DNA of 64,000 nt from positions 248,001 through 312,000 of the forward strand of contig NZ_LXEP01000031.1 in NCBI RefSeq assembly GCF_001654835.1, in the 5' to 3' direction. Below, one piece after another: positions 27,952 through 38,544 of the stretch. Source of the stretch: Buttiauxella gaviniae ATCC 51604. Its GTDB lineage: Bacteria > Pseudomonadota > Gammaproteobacteria > Enterobacterales > Enterobacteriaceae. Position 1 is the first letter of the stretch, and every line of letters starts with the position of its first letter. The notes below the pieces were generated by a model. It searched no databases. It saw only the letters and a list, made by a program, of their open reading frames with translations, and was not told the origin of the DNA. The position numbers were made by a program, and so were the translations under genes.

Positions 27952-28662
27952 TCATGGATCTATCCAACTGGATACCAGCTTATCATCCAGAAGCGCGACA
28001 TTTCCCTGAGCAACATTACGGCCCCGGTGTAGTAAGCAGAAACGGTCCGCCACACGGCGAATGAACGATAAGCGTTGCTCTACCAGCAATATTGTCAGGC
28101 CAAAATCACGGCTCAGACGGCGGATAATATTGCCCAGCTCATTGATAAAACGTTGGCCGCTGCCAAAAGTGGGTTCATCAAGAATCAGCAGTTTTGGTTC
28201 TGTCACTAGCGCTCTTGCCAATGCCAGTTGCTGCTGAAGATCGCTTGATAGCTCCCCACCGCGCATGTGCCTTAAGCTGTACAGTTCAGGGAACAGTTCA
28301 TAGATCATGCCTGGAATGCTACGGGAACGCACGCGAGCAGCCAATAGCGCAATTTGCAGGTTTTCCTCAACGCTTAGTTGCGAGAATATTCGGCGGTCAT
28401 GCGCGACATAACTCATTCCCAGTGCGACTCGGCCTTCTATAGGTTGGGTGAGAAGATCCTGTGGTGGATGGCCTGCTTCAAGCCAGGTCATACTGCCACT
28501 TTGTACTGGCAAGTAACCCGTAATACAGTTTACAAGCGTTGTTTTCCCCATCCCTGGTGCGCCAAGAACACAGGTGCACTCTCCAGGTGCCAGCTCAAGA
28601 TCCAGATTCCACAGGATATGGCTTTCACCGTAAAACTGATTAACAGCACGCAGGCTCAACAT
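27952..28662 (-). CDS. Orphan ABC ATPase of UrtE/LivF type, atypical signature
   Basis: ATP-binding protein resembling subunits of branched-chain amino-acid or urea importers. The ATG at 28662 (MLSLRAVNQFYGESHILWNLDLEL) has GGAG seven bases upstream; an ATG two codons earlier is too close to it. 236 aa. Walker A is APGMGKTT and Walker B LLILDEPT; the switch residue is Gln in LLVEQ, normal for LivF/UrtE. The signature is LSSDLQQQ instead of LSGGQQQ, and the D-loop region reads FGSGQRF. No permease or binding-protein gene lies nearby, so it either partners proteins encoded elsewhere or is losing function. It faces the module at 27.1-27.9 kb. Confidence 0.75.
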   Translation of the reverse strand: MLSLRAVNQFYGESHILWNLDLELAPGECTCVLGAPGMGKTTLVNCITGYLPVQSGSMTWLEAGHPPQDLLTQPIEGRVALGMSYVAHDRRIFSQLSVEENLQIALLAARVRSRSIPGMIYELFPELYSLRHMRGGELSSDLQQQLALARALVTEPKLLILDEPTFGSGQRFINELGNIIRRLSRDFGLTILLVEQRLSFIRRVADRFCLLHRGRNVAQGNVALLDDKLVSSWIDP

Positions 28663-29380
28663 CGACATTCTCCTTCTGGCAGGGTTAACGACCCAGGCTG
28701 CTTCTGCAACACGAAGCAAGAGTTACAAACTTTGCAATTACCTTGCCATTAACTCGTTTGCTGACCAGAACAATGCAACTTTGAGAAAAGCCTCATGAAA
28801 ATGGTTGAATAAGCCTTCGGCTTCTACGACTCGGAAATCAGAATGCACTTTGTCGGTGCCTGATTTTTGGTGTGTTTGGTGCAACACCAGACTACTGCTC
28901 CATAGAAATGCGCAATTCGTGAGCAGGATCATAAGAAATGGCAGGCATCAGGTAAGTCCAAAAAGAGTAAAAATAATGATGAAAAATATTTTTGGGCCCC
29001 GGCACAGAGAATTTATGGTTTTTTGCGGTGTGCGCTGCAAAAGGGCTGAGAGCACTTATCCACTATTCCTGTGGATAACCATGTGCATTAGAGTTAGAAA
29101 ACTTGTGGTAAGCGAGAGCCGGCGTGGGTTGCGCATGAATTGGCGCGAAACCAGACTTTCTTAAATAACTGCTTTAAATCAATCAGTTGAATAAAATCAA
29201 TCGTTGCAATAAAAGTGCCACAGATGTTCCTTACGCTTTTATGACACTGCTTGACAAATGTTAAAAGGTAAAAAAAATCTGGGGATAACCATTTTGGTCA
29301 GCTGAAATATCTGTGAGTAGAGTATTTTACCGGCAAACCAGACGGTAAAGCGGGGAAGTATCTTAAACGCGCTAGTGAGG
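28663..29380. other. Long gap upstream of uvrB, no convincing gene
   Basis: More than 700 bases with no gene I can support. Open frames exist on both strands around 28740-29160 but lack homology I recognise and usable ribosome sites. The right part carries the uvrB control signals. The stretch near 28790-28960 has no match I can name and could be a relic of a lost gene. Confidence 0.5.
29056..29078. promoter_or_regulatory. Pair of inverted DnaA boxes upstream of uvrB
   Basis: TTATCCAC at 29056 and TGTGGATAA at 29070, facing each other six bases apart. The second is a perfect DnaA box (TTATCCACA on the other strand). They are about 400 bases from the uvrB start. From memory, a DnaA site is also reported upstream of E. 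coli uvrB; regulation here is inferred. Confidence 0.6.
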
Positions 29381-29400
29381 AACTGGTTTTTCATCCAGTA
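29381..29400. promoter_or_regulatory. LexA box of uvrB
   Basis: AACTGGTTTTTCATCCAGTA contains CTG-N10-CAG, the SOS box core, 78 bases before the uvrB ATG. The E. coli uvrB box (AACTGTTTTTTTATCCAGTA) differs at only two positions. uvrB is therefore expected to be induced by DNA damage through LexA cleavage. Confidence 0.94.
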
Positions 29401-29477
29401 TTATTTTCTGGCAAAATTTTCTGTGCCGAGTAAAATTATCCTCCGGCCCGCTCGTTTCTTCATCAGGTAGCCTCTTC

Positions 29478-31493
<2,016 letters not shown>

Positions 31494-31494
31494 T

Positions 31495-31526
31495 AAAAAC
31501 GCCTTCGTGAAGAAGGCGTTGTTTTA
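31495..31526. terminator. Bidirectional terminator between uvrB and yvcK
   Basis: AACGCCTTC/GAAGGCGTT stem with a GTGAA loop, A-rich before and T-rich after, directly after the uvrB stop and touching the yvcK stop. Confidence 0.9.
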
Positions 31527-32432
31527 TCCGAGCTGCTGAATAGCTTTTTCCAACGCCTGGCGTAGCAGATGCCGGTCGTGGCGATAACGAATATCAACCG
31601 CTTCCAGCGGCTCTTGAATGACTAGACGATCGGTAATTTCAGATACGTCGGTCTGCGGGCCAACTACCACCGCATCAACAATACGTTTCCCGATGCGCTG
31701 CTCCATGATGTCCAGTGTCTGCCCAAGCGACAGGCTGGCGGCCGCGGTGCTTAGTTCTTTACCCAGATTGCCGATAAACACTACTGGTGCAGGAGTCCTG
31801 CGCAATGCTTGATCCATATCTTCCAGCAAAAGTATCGGCATTAAGCTTGTGTAAAAACTACCGGGGCCAATCAGAATAAGATCTGCTTCGGAGATAGCCT
31901 GAACAGCTTCGCGGGTAGCATGCGCTTTTGGGTATAGCGATAACTCCTGGGGAGGTGAAGAAAGCTGGTCAATATTCACTTCACCATAAATAAAATGGCC
32001 ATCTGCGTCTGTTGCCATCAAATCCACAGGGTGTTCAGACATCGGGATTAGAAACGCATCCACTTTTAGCAGGTTACGAATTAAATTAATGGCTTCTAAA
32101 GGCCTTACGCTTAGGTGATCCAATGCCTTTAACATCAAGTTTCCGAGGTTATGCCCGGAAAGTTCACCATTACCACCAAAACGGTACTCAAACATAGCAG
32201 AAGCAACGCTTTGTTCAGTAATTAACTGATTTAAACAGTTGCGCATATCGCCCCAGGCAATGCCTCCCTCAGAGCGCCTGATACGACCTGTCGAGCCACC
32301 ATTATCGGTTGTGGTAACAATGCCGGTTAAGCGTGAACCAAGAGAGGATAGGGATGACATAACCCTGCCCAGACCGTGCCCACCGCCAAGGGCGACCACC
32401 CGGTCTAAATCCGCAAACGTACGATTGCGCAT
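31524..32432 (-). CDS. ybhK: YvcK/YbhK family protein (CofD-like)
   Basis: Cytoplasmic protein of the YvcK (gluconeogenesis factor) family, related in fold to CofD 2-phospho-L-lactate transferase. In Gram-positive bacteria YvcK binds UDP-sugars and supports envelope growth on gluconeogenic carbon; the role in enterobacteria is not settled. The 302 aa equal E. coli YbhK. Conserved segments: [17 protein letters not shown] at the N-terminus, [27 protein letters not shown] and [19 protein letters not shown]. Start [18 protein letters not shown]. It is convergent with uvrB and divergent from moaA. Confidence 0.93.
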   Translation of the reverse strand: MRNRTFADLDRVVALGGGHGLGRVMSSLSSLGSRLTGIVTTTDNGGSTGRIRRSEGGIAWGDMRNCLNQLITEQSVASAMFEYRFGGNGELSGHNLGNLMLKALDHLSVRPLEAINLIRNLLKVDAFLIPMSEHPVDLMATDADGHFIYGEVNIDQLSSPPQELSLYPKAHATREAVQAISEADLILIGPGSFYTSLMPILLLEDMDQALRRTPAPVVFIGNLGKELSTAAASLSLGQTLDIMEQRIGKRIVDAVVVGPQTDVSEITDRLVIQEPLEAVDIRYRHDRHLLRQALEKAIQQLG

Positions 32433-32571
32433 AACTATTCCTTATGACGAACTATCGAAATAAGGTAGCGCAAAAGAGTGCGGAATACGATTCAGCCTCG
32501 GAGGATAATGATGTATATCAAAGCAAAAGTTCACTTTTCGCGTAGTCTGTGGCGAAATTGAACGATTAGCT

Positions 32572-32595
32572 CGCTATATATAGATTTATATAACG
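32572..32595 (+). promoter_or_regulatory. ModE site upstream of moaA
   Basis: CGCTATAT at 32572 and ATATAACG ending at 32595 form an inverted repeat of the same 24-bp layout as the modA operator at 14520. In E. coli ModE-molybdate activates moaA from such a site. The position about 80 bases upstream of the leader fits activation. Confidence 0.8.
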
Positions 32596-32649
32596 AAAGC
32601 TGCTATGGCGAATAATTTCCCCACGCGCTACTATCGTTCTAAACACACT

Positions 32650-32746
32650 AAGCCTCTGGACCTAAGTCGAAAGATACGGTGCTTTGGCCGTGACCTTGAG
32701 TCACCAGGGTGCAGAAAGAAATGACTGCATCTCCCGTATTTGGAAG
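32650..32746 (+). promoter_or_regulatory. Moco (molybdenum cofactor) riboswitch before moaA
   Basis: The leader from about 32650 to the moaA ribosome site matches the E. coli moaA Moco RNA element: AGCCTCTG near the start, GATACGGTGCTTTGGCCGTG, TCACCAGGGTGCAGAAAGAA, TGACTGCATCTCCCGTAT, then GGAAGGTGTAC before the ATG. The paired parts GATACGG..CCGTAT and GCAGAAAGAAATGACTGC keep pairing although bases differ from E. coli, which supports conserved structure. It is expected to sense the cofactor and control translation of moaA. Boundaries are approximate. Confidence 0.85.
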
Positions 32747-32752
32747 GTGTAC

Positions 32753-33742
32753 ATGGCTACCCAACTTACCGATGCATTCGCTCGTAAGTTTTTTTACCTG
32801 CGTCTATCTATTACCGACGTTTGCAATTTTCGTTGCAACTATTGCCTGCCAGATGGCTACAAGCCTCATGGTGTGGCGAACAAAAGTTTCCTCAACGTCG
32901 ATGAAATTCGCCGTGTAACCCGCGCTTTTGCCGCCCTGGGTACTGAAAAAGTACGCCTGACAGGTGGTGAACCCTCTTTGCGTAAAGACTTCACTGACAT
33001 TATCGCCGCTGTGCGTGAAAACCCCGGTATTCGCCAGATTGCGATGACCACAAATGGTTATCGCCTTGCGCGTGATATTCAGCAGTGGCGTGATGCCGGA
33101 CTGACTGCGGTGAATGTTAGCGTTGATAGCCTCGATGCCCGCCAGTTTCACGCCATTACCGGGCAGGATAAATTCCGCCAGGTGATGGATGGCATTGATG
33201 CCGCTTTTGCAGCAGGTTTTGAACGTGTAAAAGTGAACACCGTGCTAATGCGCGATGTAAATCATCACGAACTCGATACCTTCCTTGCGTGGATCAAATC
33301 CCGTCCAATCCAGCTACGCTTTATCGAGCTGATGGAAACCGGCGACGGCGGTGATCTGTTTCGCAAACACCACATTTCGGGCAAAACCATTCGCGACCAG
33401 CTTCTGGCTCGCGGCTGGGTTCACCAGCTTCGCAGCCGCAACGATGGACCGGCGCAGGTCTTTTGCCATCCGGATTATCAGGGCGAAATTGGCCTGATCA
33501 TGCCGTATGAAAAAGATTTCTGTGCCAGCTGCAACCGTCTGCGTGTGTCATCGGTCGGCAATTTGCATCTGTGTTTGTTTGGCGAACAGGGCATTTCCCT
33601 GCGCGACCTATTAGCGGATGACGGGCAAATCGACGAGCTTGAGGCGCGCATCGCTGAAGCTTTAACGCACAAGAAACAGACCCATTTCCTGCATGACGGT
33701 GATACCGGCATCACTCAAAACCTGTCTTATATCGGCGGCTAA
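32753..33742 (+). CDS. moaA: GTP 3',8-cyclase MoaA
   Basis: Radical-SAM enzyme that rearranges GTP to 3',8-cyclo-7,8-dihydro-GTP, the first step of molybdopterin synthesis. The ATG at 32753 gives 329 aa, the E. coli length, starting [19 protein letters not shown]. The radical cluster motif is CNFRCNYC (C24, C28, C31). The second C-terminal [4Fe-4S] site is [12 protein letters not shown] and LHLCLFG. The protein ends in the flexible Gly-Gly tail SYIGG required for activity. The longer open frame upstream overlaps the riboswitch and is not coding. First gene of moaABCDE. Confidence 0.97.
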   Translation: MATQLTDAFARKFFYLRLSITDVCNFRCNYCLPDGYKPHGVANKSFLNVDEIRRVTRAFAALGTEKVRLTGGEPSLRKDFTDIIAAVRENPGIRQIAMTTNGYRLARDIQQWRDAGLTAVNVSVDSLDARQFHAITGQDKFRQVMDGIDAAFAAGFERVKVNTVLMRDVNHHELDTFLAWIKSRPIQLRFIELMETGDGGDLFRKHHISGKTIRDQLLARGWVHQLRSRNDGPAQVFCHPDYQGEIGLIMPYEKDFCASCNRLRVSSVGNLHLCLFGEQGISLRDLLADDGQIDELEARIAEALTHKKQTHFLHDGDTGITQNLSYIGG

Positions 33743-33788
33743 AACCCGCTGTAGCCCAATAATTTTGGGTATAAAAAGGAAGATAACA

Positions 33789-34301
33789 ATGAGCCAGATA
33801 AGTAGCGAATTTGTCCCGGTAAATATTGCCATTCTGACCGTCTCAAGCCGCCGTGGCGAAGAAGACGACACCTCCGGCCATTATCTGCGTGAAGCGGCAA
33901 CTGACGCGGGCCACCACATTGTTGCCAAAGCGATTGTGAAAGAAAACCGTTACGCGATTCGCGCTCAGGTTTCCCAGTGGATTGCTGATGATGAAGTTCA
34001 GGTGGTGTTGATTAACGGTGGCACTGGTTTTACCGATGGTGACCAGGCTCCAGAAGCATTACTGCCGCTGTTTGACCGCGAAATCGAAGGTTTTGGTGAA
34101 GTGTTCCGCATGCTCTCTTTTGAAGAAATCGGCACCTCAACGCTGCAATCGCGCGCGCTGGCAGGCATCGCGAACCGTACGCTGATTTTTGCTATGCCAG
34201 GTTCAACCAAAGCATGTCATACCGCGTGGGAAAATATCATTCAGCCACAGCTGGATGCCCGCGTGCGCCCTTGTAATTTCCACCCACATCTCAAGAAATA
34301 A
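33789..34301 (+). CDS. moaB: MoaB, molybdopterin-binding domain protein
   Basis: Member of the MogA/MoeA fold that binds molybdopterin; MoaB is dispensable in E. coli, where MogA does the adenylylation. The ATG at 33789 gives 170 aa (E. coli length). Motifs TVSSRRGEEDDTSGHYL, LINGGTGFTDGDQAPEALLPLFDREIEGFGE in pieces, and FAMPGSTKAC are typical. It is 46 bases downstream of moaA; the gap contains CCCAATAATTTTGGGTATA, which resembles the end of an ERIC element. Confidence 0.95.
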   Translation: MSQISSEFVPVNIAILTVSSRRGEEDDTSGHYLREAATDAGHHIVAKAIVKENRYAIRAQVSQWIADDEVQVVLINGGTGFTDGDQAPEALLPLFDREIEGFGEVFRMLSFEEIGTSTLQSRALAGIANRTLIFAMPGSTKACHTAWENIIQPQLDARVRPCNFHPHLKK

Positions 34302-34304
34302 ACT

Positions 34305-34790
34305 ATGTCGCAACTGACTCATATTAATGCGCAAGGCGAAGCGCACATGGTTGATGTTTCCGCCAAAACTGAAACGGTGCGCGAAGCACGTGCTGAAGCG
34401 TTTATCACTATGGAAGCTGCAACGCTCTCCATGATTATTGAAGGTAGTCACCACAAAGGTGATGTATTTGCCACGGCGCGTATTGCCGGGATTCAGGCTG
34501 CGAAGCGCACCTGGGATTTAATCCCCCTTTGCCACCCGCTGATGCTCAGCAAAGTCGAAGTGAATTTAGCCGCTGAACCAGAACATAACCGCGTGCGCAT
34601 TGAATCTGTATGCCGTTTGACGGGTAAAACCGGCGTGGAAATGGAAGCGCTGACTGCCGCATCGGTCGCTGCGTTAACCATCTACGATATGTGCAAAGCC
34701 GTGCAAAAAGATATGGTGATTGGCCCGGTGCGTTTGCTGGCAAAAAGTGGCGGCAAGTCTGGCGACTTTAAGGTTGAGAGCAATGATTAA
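34305..34790 (+). CDS. moaC: Cyclic pyranopterin monophosphate synthase MoaC
   Basis: Converts the MoaA product 3',8-cyclo-dihydro-GTP to cyclic pyranopterin monophosphate. The 161 aa match E. coli. Catalytic and binding segments: [20 protein letters not shown], the Lys/Arg region [29 protein letters not shown] in pieces, and [25 protein letters not shown] with the conserved Asp and Lys. The start lies 3 bases after the moaB stop; the stop overlaps moaD. Confidence 0.97.
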   Translation: MSQLTHINAQGEAHMVDVSAKTETVREARAEAFITMEAATLSMIIEGSHHKGDVFATARIAGIQAAKRTWDLIPLCHPLMLSKVEVNLAAEPEHNRVRIESVCRLTGKTGVEMEALTAASVAALTIYDMCKAVQKDMVIGPVRLLAKSGGKSGDFKVESND

Positions 34791-35028
34791 GGTCCTGTTT
34801 TTTGCCCAGGTGCGTGAATTGGTCGATTGTGACCAACTGCAGCTAGACGCCACTTTTGGCGATGTTGAACAGCTGCGTGAGAGCCTTGCAGCCAAAAGCG
34901 AACGCTGGGCGCTGGCGCTGGAGTCGGGGAAATTACTCGCCGCCGTGAACCAGACGCTGGTGAGTTTCGACCATCCACTTACCGACGGTGATGAAGTCGC
35001 TTTCTTCCCGCCGGTTACTGGAGGCTGA
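34783..35028 (+). CDS. moaD: MoaD, molybdopterin synthase small subunit
   Basis: Ubiquitin-fold sulfur carrier; its C-terminal thiocarboxylate supplies the two sulfurs of the dithiolene group of molybdopterin. The ATG at 34783 lies inside the end of moaC and gives 81 aa (E. coli length), beginning [20 protein letters not shown] and ending FFPPVTGG, with the essential Gly-Gly terminus. Activation by MoeB occurs elsewhere. Confidence 0.96.
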   Translation: MIKVLFFAQVRELVDCDQLQLDATFGDVEQLRESLAAKSERWALALESGKLLAAVNQTLVSFDHPLTDGDEVAFFPPVTGG

Positions 35029-35029
35029 A

Positions 35030-35482
35030 ATGGAAAACACCCGAATCCGCGTAAGCCATGAAAACTTCAACGTTGGCGACGAGTACCAATGGCTTGCTCA
35101 GTGCGATGAAGATGGTGCGGTAGTGACCTTCACCGGCAAAGTGCGCAATCATAATCTTGGCGATAGCGTGAGTGCGTTAACTCTCGAACACTATCCGGGT
35201 ATGACGGAAAAAGCGCTGGCTGAAATTATCGAAGAAGCGCGCCTTCGCTGGCCGCTGCAACGCGTAAGCGTGATTCACCGCATCGGGGAATTATGGCCTG
35301 GCGACGAAATTGTTTTTGTTGGTGTGACCGGAGCTCATCGCAGCTCAACGTTTGAATCTGCACAATTCATTATGGATTATCTGAAGACGCGAGCGCCGTT
35401 CTGGAAGCGTGAAGCCACAGTTGACGGCGATCGTTGGGTCGAAGCGCGTGAGACTGACAAGCAAGCGGCAAAACGCTGGTAA
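35030..35482 (+). CDS. moaE: MoaE, molybdopterin synthase large subunit
   Basis: Catalytic subunit that binds cyclic pyranopterin monophosphate and the MoaD tail to form molybdopterin. The ATG at 35030, one base after the moaD stop and preceded by GGAGGCTGAA, gives 150 aa (E. coli length). Active-site region: FTGKVRNHNLGDSVSALTLEHYPGM, HRIGELWPGDEIVFVGVTGAHRSSTF in pieces, and the lysine-bearing KTRAPFWKRE. Last gene of the moa operon. Confidence 0.96.
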   Translation: MENTRIRVSHENFNVGDEYQWLAQCDEDGAVVTFTGKVRNHNLGDSVSALTLEHYPGMTEKALAEIIEEARLRWPLQRVSVIHRIGELWPGDEIVFVGVTGAHRSSTFESAQFIMDYLKTRAPFWKREATVDGDRWVEARETDKQAAKRW

Positions 35483-35569
35483 CAGGCACCTTCGCGCAGT
35501 TGTGTTAATCTTAAGGCACAGGCTTTAAAGCCTGAAATTCGGTCAACGTAATTCACTTAAGGAAGCATC

Positions 35570-36280
35570 ATGGATCGATTCCCACGCTCCAATGACACCA
35601 TCGTGCAGCAGGCCCGTACCGGCTTGCAGGCATATATGGCACAAGTTTATGGCTGGATGACCTGCGGCCTGTTACTGACGGCATTTGTCGCCTGGTATGC
35701 GGCGAATACCCCAGCAGTAATGGAATTCGTCTTTTCCAGTAAAATCACTTTCTTCGGGCTTATCATCGTGCAGTTGGGTTTAGTGTTTGTGCTCTCGGGC
35801 ATGGTGCATAAGCTCAGCGCAGGTATGGCAACCAGCTTGTTCATGCTCTATTCGGCATTAACGGGCCTGACGCTTTCCAGCATTTTTATCGTCTATACCT
35901 ACTCGTCCATTGCCAGCACCTTCGTCGTCGCAGGCGGGATGTTCGGGGCCATGAGCCTGTACGGTTACACCACCAAGCGTGATCTCAGCGGTTTTGGCAA
36001 TATGCTGTTTATGGCGCTGATCGGTATTGTGTTGGCTTCACTGGTGAACATGTGGCTGAAAAGCACGGCGCTGATGTGGGCTGTAACCTATATCGGCGTG
36101 ATTGTCTTTGTTGGTCTGACGGCTTATGACACCCAGAAGCTGAAAAATATCGGTGAACAAATTGATACCCGTGATACGCAAACTATGCGCAAATATTCAA
36201 TTCTTGGCGCATTGACCCTGTATCTCGACTTCATCAACTTGTTCTTGATGTTGTTGCGTATTTTCGGCAACCGCCGTTAA
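35570..36280 (+). CDS. ybhL: YbhL, Bax inhibitor-1 family membrane protein
   Basis: Inner-membrane protein of the BI-1/YccA family with about seven hydrophobic segments. Relatives are calcium leak channels or FtsH regulators; the role of YbhL is unknown. The 236 aa (234 in E. coli) begin MDRFPRSNDTIVQQARTGLQAYMAQVYGWM and carry the family acidic pair region AYDTQKLKNIGEQID near the last membrane segments. It follows moaE by 87 bases, which include TTAAGGCACAGGCTTTAAAGCCTG, partly self-complementary. E. coli ybhM, normally downstream, is absent here. Confidence 0.93.
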   Translation: MDRFPRSNDTIVQQARTGLQAYMAQVYGWMTCGLLLTAFVAWYAANTPAVMEFVFSSKITFFGLIIVQLGLVFVLSGMVHKLSAGMATSLFMLYSALTGLTLSSIFIVYTYSSIASTFVVAGGMFGAMSLYGYTTKRDLSGFGNMLFMALIGIVLASLVNMWLKSTALMWAVTYIGVIVFVGLTAYDTQKLKNIGEQIDTRDTQTMRKYSILGALTLYLDFINLFLMLLRIFGNRR

Positions 36281-36292
36281 TTTCGATGATTA

Positions 36293-36330
36293 TGTAGGGT
36301 GGATGCGCGTAAGCGACATCCACCCTAATT
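36293..36330. repeat. GTAGGGTGGAT palindromic repeat after ybhL
   Basis: GTAGGGTGGATGCGCG, then TAAGCGACATCCACCCTAA. Third member of the repeat family seen near 2826 and 17112. It fills the gap between the convergent genes ybhL and ybhN. Confidence 0.75.
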
Positions 36331-36331
36331 C

Positions 36332-37300
36332 TTACGAACTCTCCTGAATATTCTTCTCGTTCTTCACTCGCATCTTCTTCGCCCGACTCTCAAGCCCTAA
36401 ATAGCAAACAATCGCCAGCAGCAGTGGTGCGATAAAATAGAGCATTCGATAGGCGAGCAGGGCGGCAATAATAGTGCCGTTGCTAACATGCTCCCCTGCC
36501 AGTAGCGCGATAAACACCGCCTCTAGCACGCCGATCCCGGCAGGAATATGCACAATTACCCCGGCAATACTGCTGACCAAAAGCACGCCTAACACGAAGA
36601 AGTAATTCACATCCTGACCAAGCAATAGCCAGATAATCGCGCCCATAACCATCCAGTTGGCACCTGAAATTGCCAGTTGCAACAGAGCAAACTTAAATGA
36701 TGGCAGCACCAGGCGCTGGCCTTTTATCGTCATATGGCGATGTTTAGCAAAGGCGCAGAACCACAAATACACCGCGATGATCGCCAGTAGAACGGCACCT
36801 AAAATCCGTAATGTCGTCTCATCGATGTACCAGTGCTCCGGTAGTTGCACCACGCCGACCGTAAAAATCATGCCGGCCAGCAGAATATAACCGAGCCAGT
36901 TAGTCGAAATACTTAACGAAAAAATGCGCGTAATAGTGGCACTGGGCAGACCAAGCCGTGAATAGAGCCGGTAGCGCATGCCAATGCCGCCAACCCAGGT
37001 GCTCAACGTTAAGTTAAAGGCATAACAGATAAAAGATACCAACATCACCTGGCGCTTTGCCAGTTTATGCCCGCAATACGACCGCGCCAGTAAATCGTAA
37101 CAGCCGTAAATCAGGTAGCTCAAAATGACCAGACCGACTGCGCTAAACAGTGCCAGGCGGTTGTAGTTGCGGATAACCTTCCAGACTTCCTCCCAGTCAA
37201 CCTTCGTTGCATACACCGTCAGTAGCACGATAACGGCGATGAAAAATAGCCAAGTGAGTATCTTCTTCGCTTTGCGCCATTTGGGATGCGAGTGCGACAT
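36332..37300 (-). CDS. ybhN: YbhN, lysyl-PG-synthase-type membrane protein
   Basis: Inner-membrane protein of the UPF0104 / LPG_synthase_TM family (flippase-like domain of MprF relatives), about eight hydrophobic segments, role unknown. The 322 aa (318 in E. coli) begin [20 protein letters not shown]; conserved parts include TLSTWVGGIGMRYRLYSRLG and IVHIPAGIGVLEAVFIALL. The start overlaps the clsB stop by one base, and clsB overlaps ybhP. This ybhP-clsB-ybhN cluster suggests work on anionic phospholipids, an inference from context. Confidence 0.93.
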   Translation of the reverse strand: MSHSHPKWRKAKKILTWLFFIAVIVLLTVYATKVDWEEVWKVIRNYNRLALFSAVGLVILSYLIYGCYDLLARSYCGHKLAKRQVMLVSFICYAFNLTLSTWVGGIGMRYRLYSRLGLPSATITRIFSLSISTNWLGYILLAGMIFTVGVVQLPEHWYIDETTLRILGAVLLAIIAVYLWFCAFAKHRHMTIKGQRLVLPSFKFALLQLAISGANWMVMGAIIWLLLGQDVNYFFVLGVLLVSSIAGVIVHIPAGIGVLEAVFIALLAGEHVSNGTIIAALLAYRMLYFIAPLLLAIVCYLGLESRAKKMRVKNEKNIQESS

Positions 37301-38544
37301 CAGTATTTCACCCCCGGATTATCTGTCTCAACCCGATCCTGCGTTTCCATATGTGGTTGCGCTGGTGGCATCACTTGCGCAAGTTTTGGCGTATGTGCGG
37401 GTAACCAACCGACCATCGCCGGGAAGTGGCGCAAGAAGTGGAATGCCAGCACGCTCTTACCCAAATTCCACCAGGTGCGTTTTGGCAGCATCGACTCAAC
37501 AACCGGGTGGCAATCTTTGGCAATCAACCCGGTTAGATTGGCACGCAGCGTGTCATTGAATGTGCGGTCGTGAATAATCAAATTCGCTTCAAGATTTAGC
37601 GACAAACTCAGCGGGTCAAGGTTGCTGGAGCCGACCGTTGCCCAATGGTCATCCATGATGGCGACTTTGCCGTGCAGGGGGCGGCGGTGATATTCAAAGA
37701 TTTTCACACCGGAACGCACTAAGTAGTTGTACAGCAGGCGTGCGCCGACTTTGACAATCGGCATGTCAGGCTCGCCCTGCACAATCAATTTCACCGAAAC
37801 GCCACGACGAGATGCAGTTCGCATTGCGTGAAGCAGCCTGTAGCCTGGGAAGAAATAGGCGTTGGCAATAATCACTTCACGCTTCGCTTTACTGAGCATT
37901 TTCAGGTAATAACGCTCGATATCATCGCGATGCTGGTTGTTATCACGCCAGACAAACAACGCTTGTGCTTCACCGGGCGTCAGGTTTTCTTGTGCCGGAT
38001 TACGGCGGCGTCGCCACCAGTGGCGTTTATTGTCGTGGCCGGGCAGGTTAGAAATCACGTACTGGTGAATATCATCCACCACCGGTCCTTCAACTTTGAC
38101 CGAGTAATCTTGCTTCGCCTCCGGGCCGTAATCACTCATCTGTTCCGCGGAATAATTAATACCGCCGACAAATGCAATGATGCCATCCACGACCACGATT
38201 TTGCGGTGCATACGACGGAACAAATTAGTACGCATGCCAAACACCAACGGGCGCGGATCGTAATAGCGGAACATCACTCCGGCGGTAGTCAGTTGGCTGA
38301 CAAAATCATCGCTTAAATCTGGCGAACCATAGCCATCAAGCAAGACTTCGACACTCACGCCACGACGGGCAGCAGTAAGCAAAACTTCATGTAATTGCTT
38401 TCCAACATCATCTTCAAACCAGATGAATGTCTCGAGGATCACTTTGCTGCGTGCATTTTCGATGGCTTTAAATACCGCCGGGAAAAACTGGTCACCGTTT
38501 TCGAGTAATGTAATTCGGTTCCCGTCACGCCAGTTATTTTTCAT
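37300..38544 (-). CDS. clsB: Cardiolipin synthase B
   Basis: Phospholipase-D-superfamily enzyme that makes cardiolipin; the E. coli enzyme can also make phosphatidylglycerol from phosphatidylethanolamine and glycerol. The ATG at 38544 (ATGA overlap with the ybhP stop) gives 414 aa, beginning [20 protein letters not shown]. Two HKD motifs are present: [16 protein letters not shown] and [18 protein letters not shown], the latter followed by the usual [12 protein letters not shown]. Unlike ClsA, there is no long N-terminal membrane hairpin. Confidence 0.95.
   Translation of the reverse strand: MKNNWRDGNRITLLENGDQFFPAVFKAIENARSKVILETFIWFEDDVGKQLHEVLLTAARRGVSVEVLLDGYGSPDLSDDFVSQLTTAGVMFRYYDPRPLVFGMRTNLFRRMHRKIVVVDGIIAFVGGINYSAEQMSDYGPEAKQDYSVKVEGPVVDDIHQYVISNLPGHDNKRHWWRRRRNPAQENLTPGEAQALFVWRDNNQHRDDIERYYLKMLSKAKREVIIANAYFFPGYRLLHAMRTASRRGVSVKLIVQGEPDMPIVKVGARLLYNYLVRSGVKIFEYHRRPLHGKVAIMDDHWATVGSSNLDPLSLSLNLEANLIIHDRTFNDTLRANLTGLIAKDCHPVVESMLPKRTWWNLGKSVLAFHFLRHFPAMVGWLPAHTPKLAQVMPPAQPHMETQDRVETDNPGVKY

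Noticed and set aside
28738..28932. 64-codon frame opposite the previous one
   Set aside because: Same stretch open on both strands; no support for translation.
28805..29164. 119-codon frame upstream of uvrB
   Set aside because: No ribosome site, no family likeness, and it runs through the DnaA boxes; treated as non-coding.
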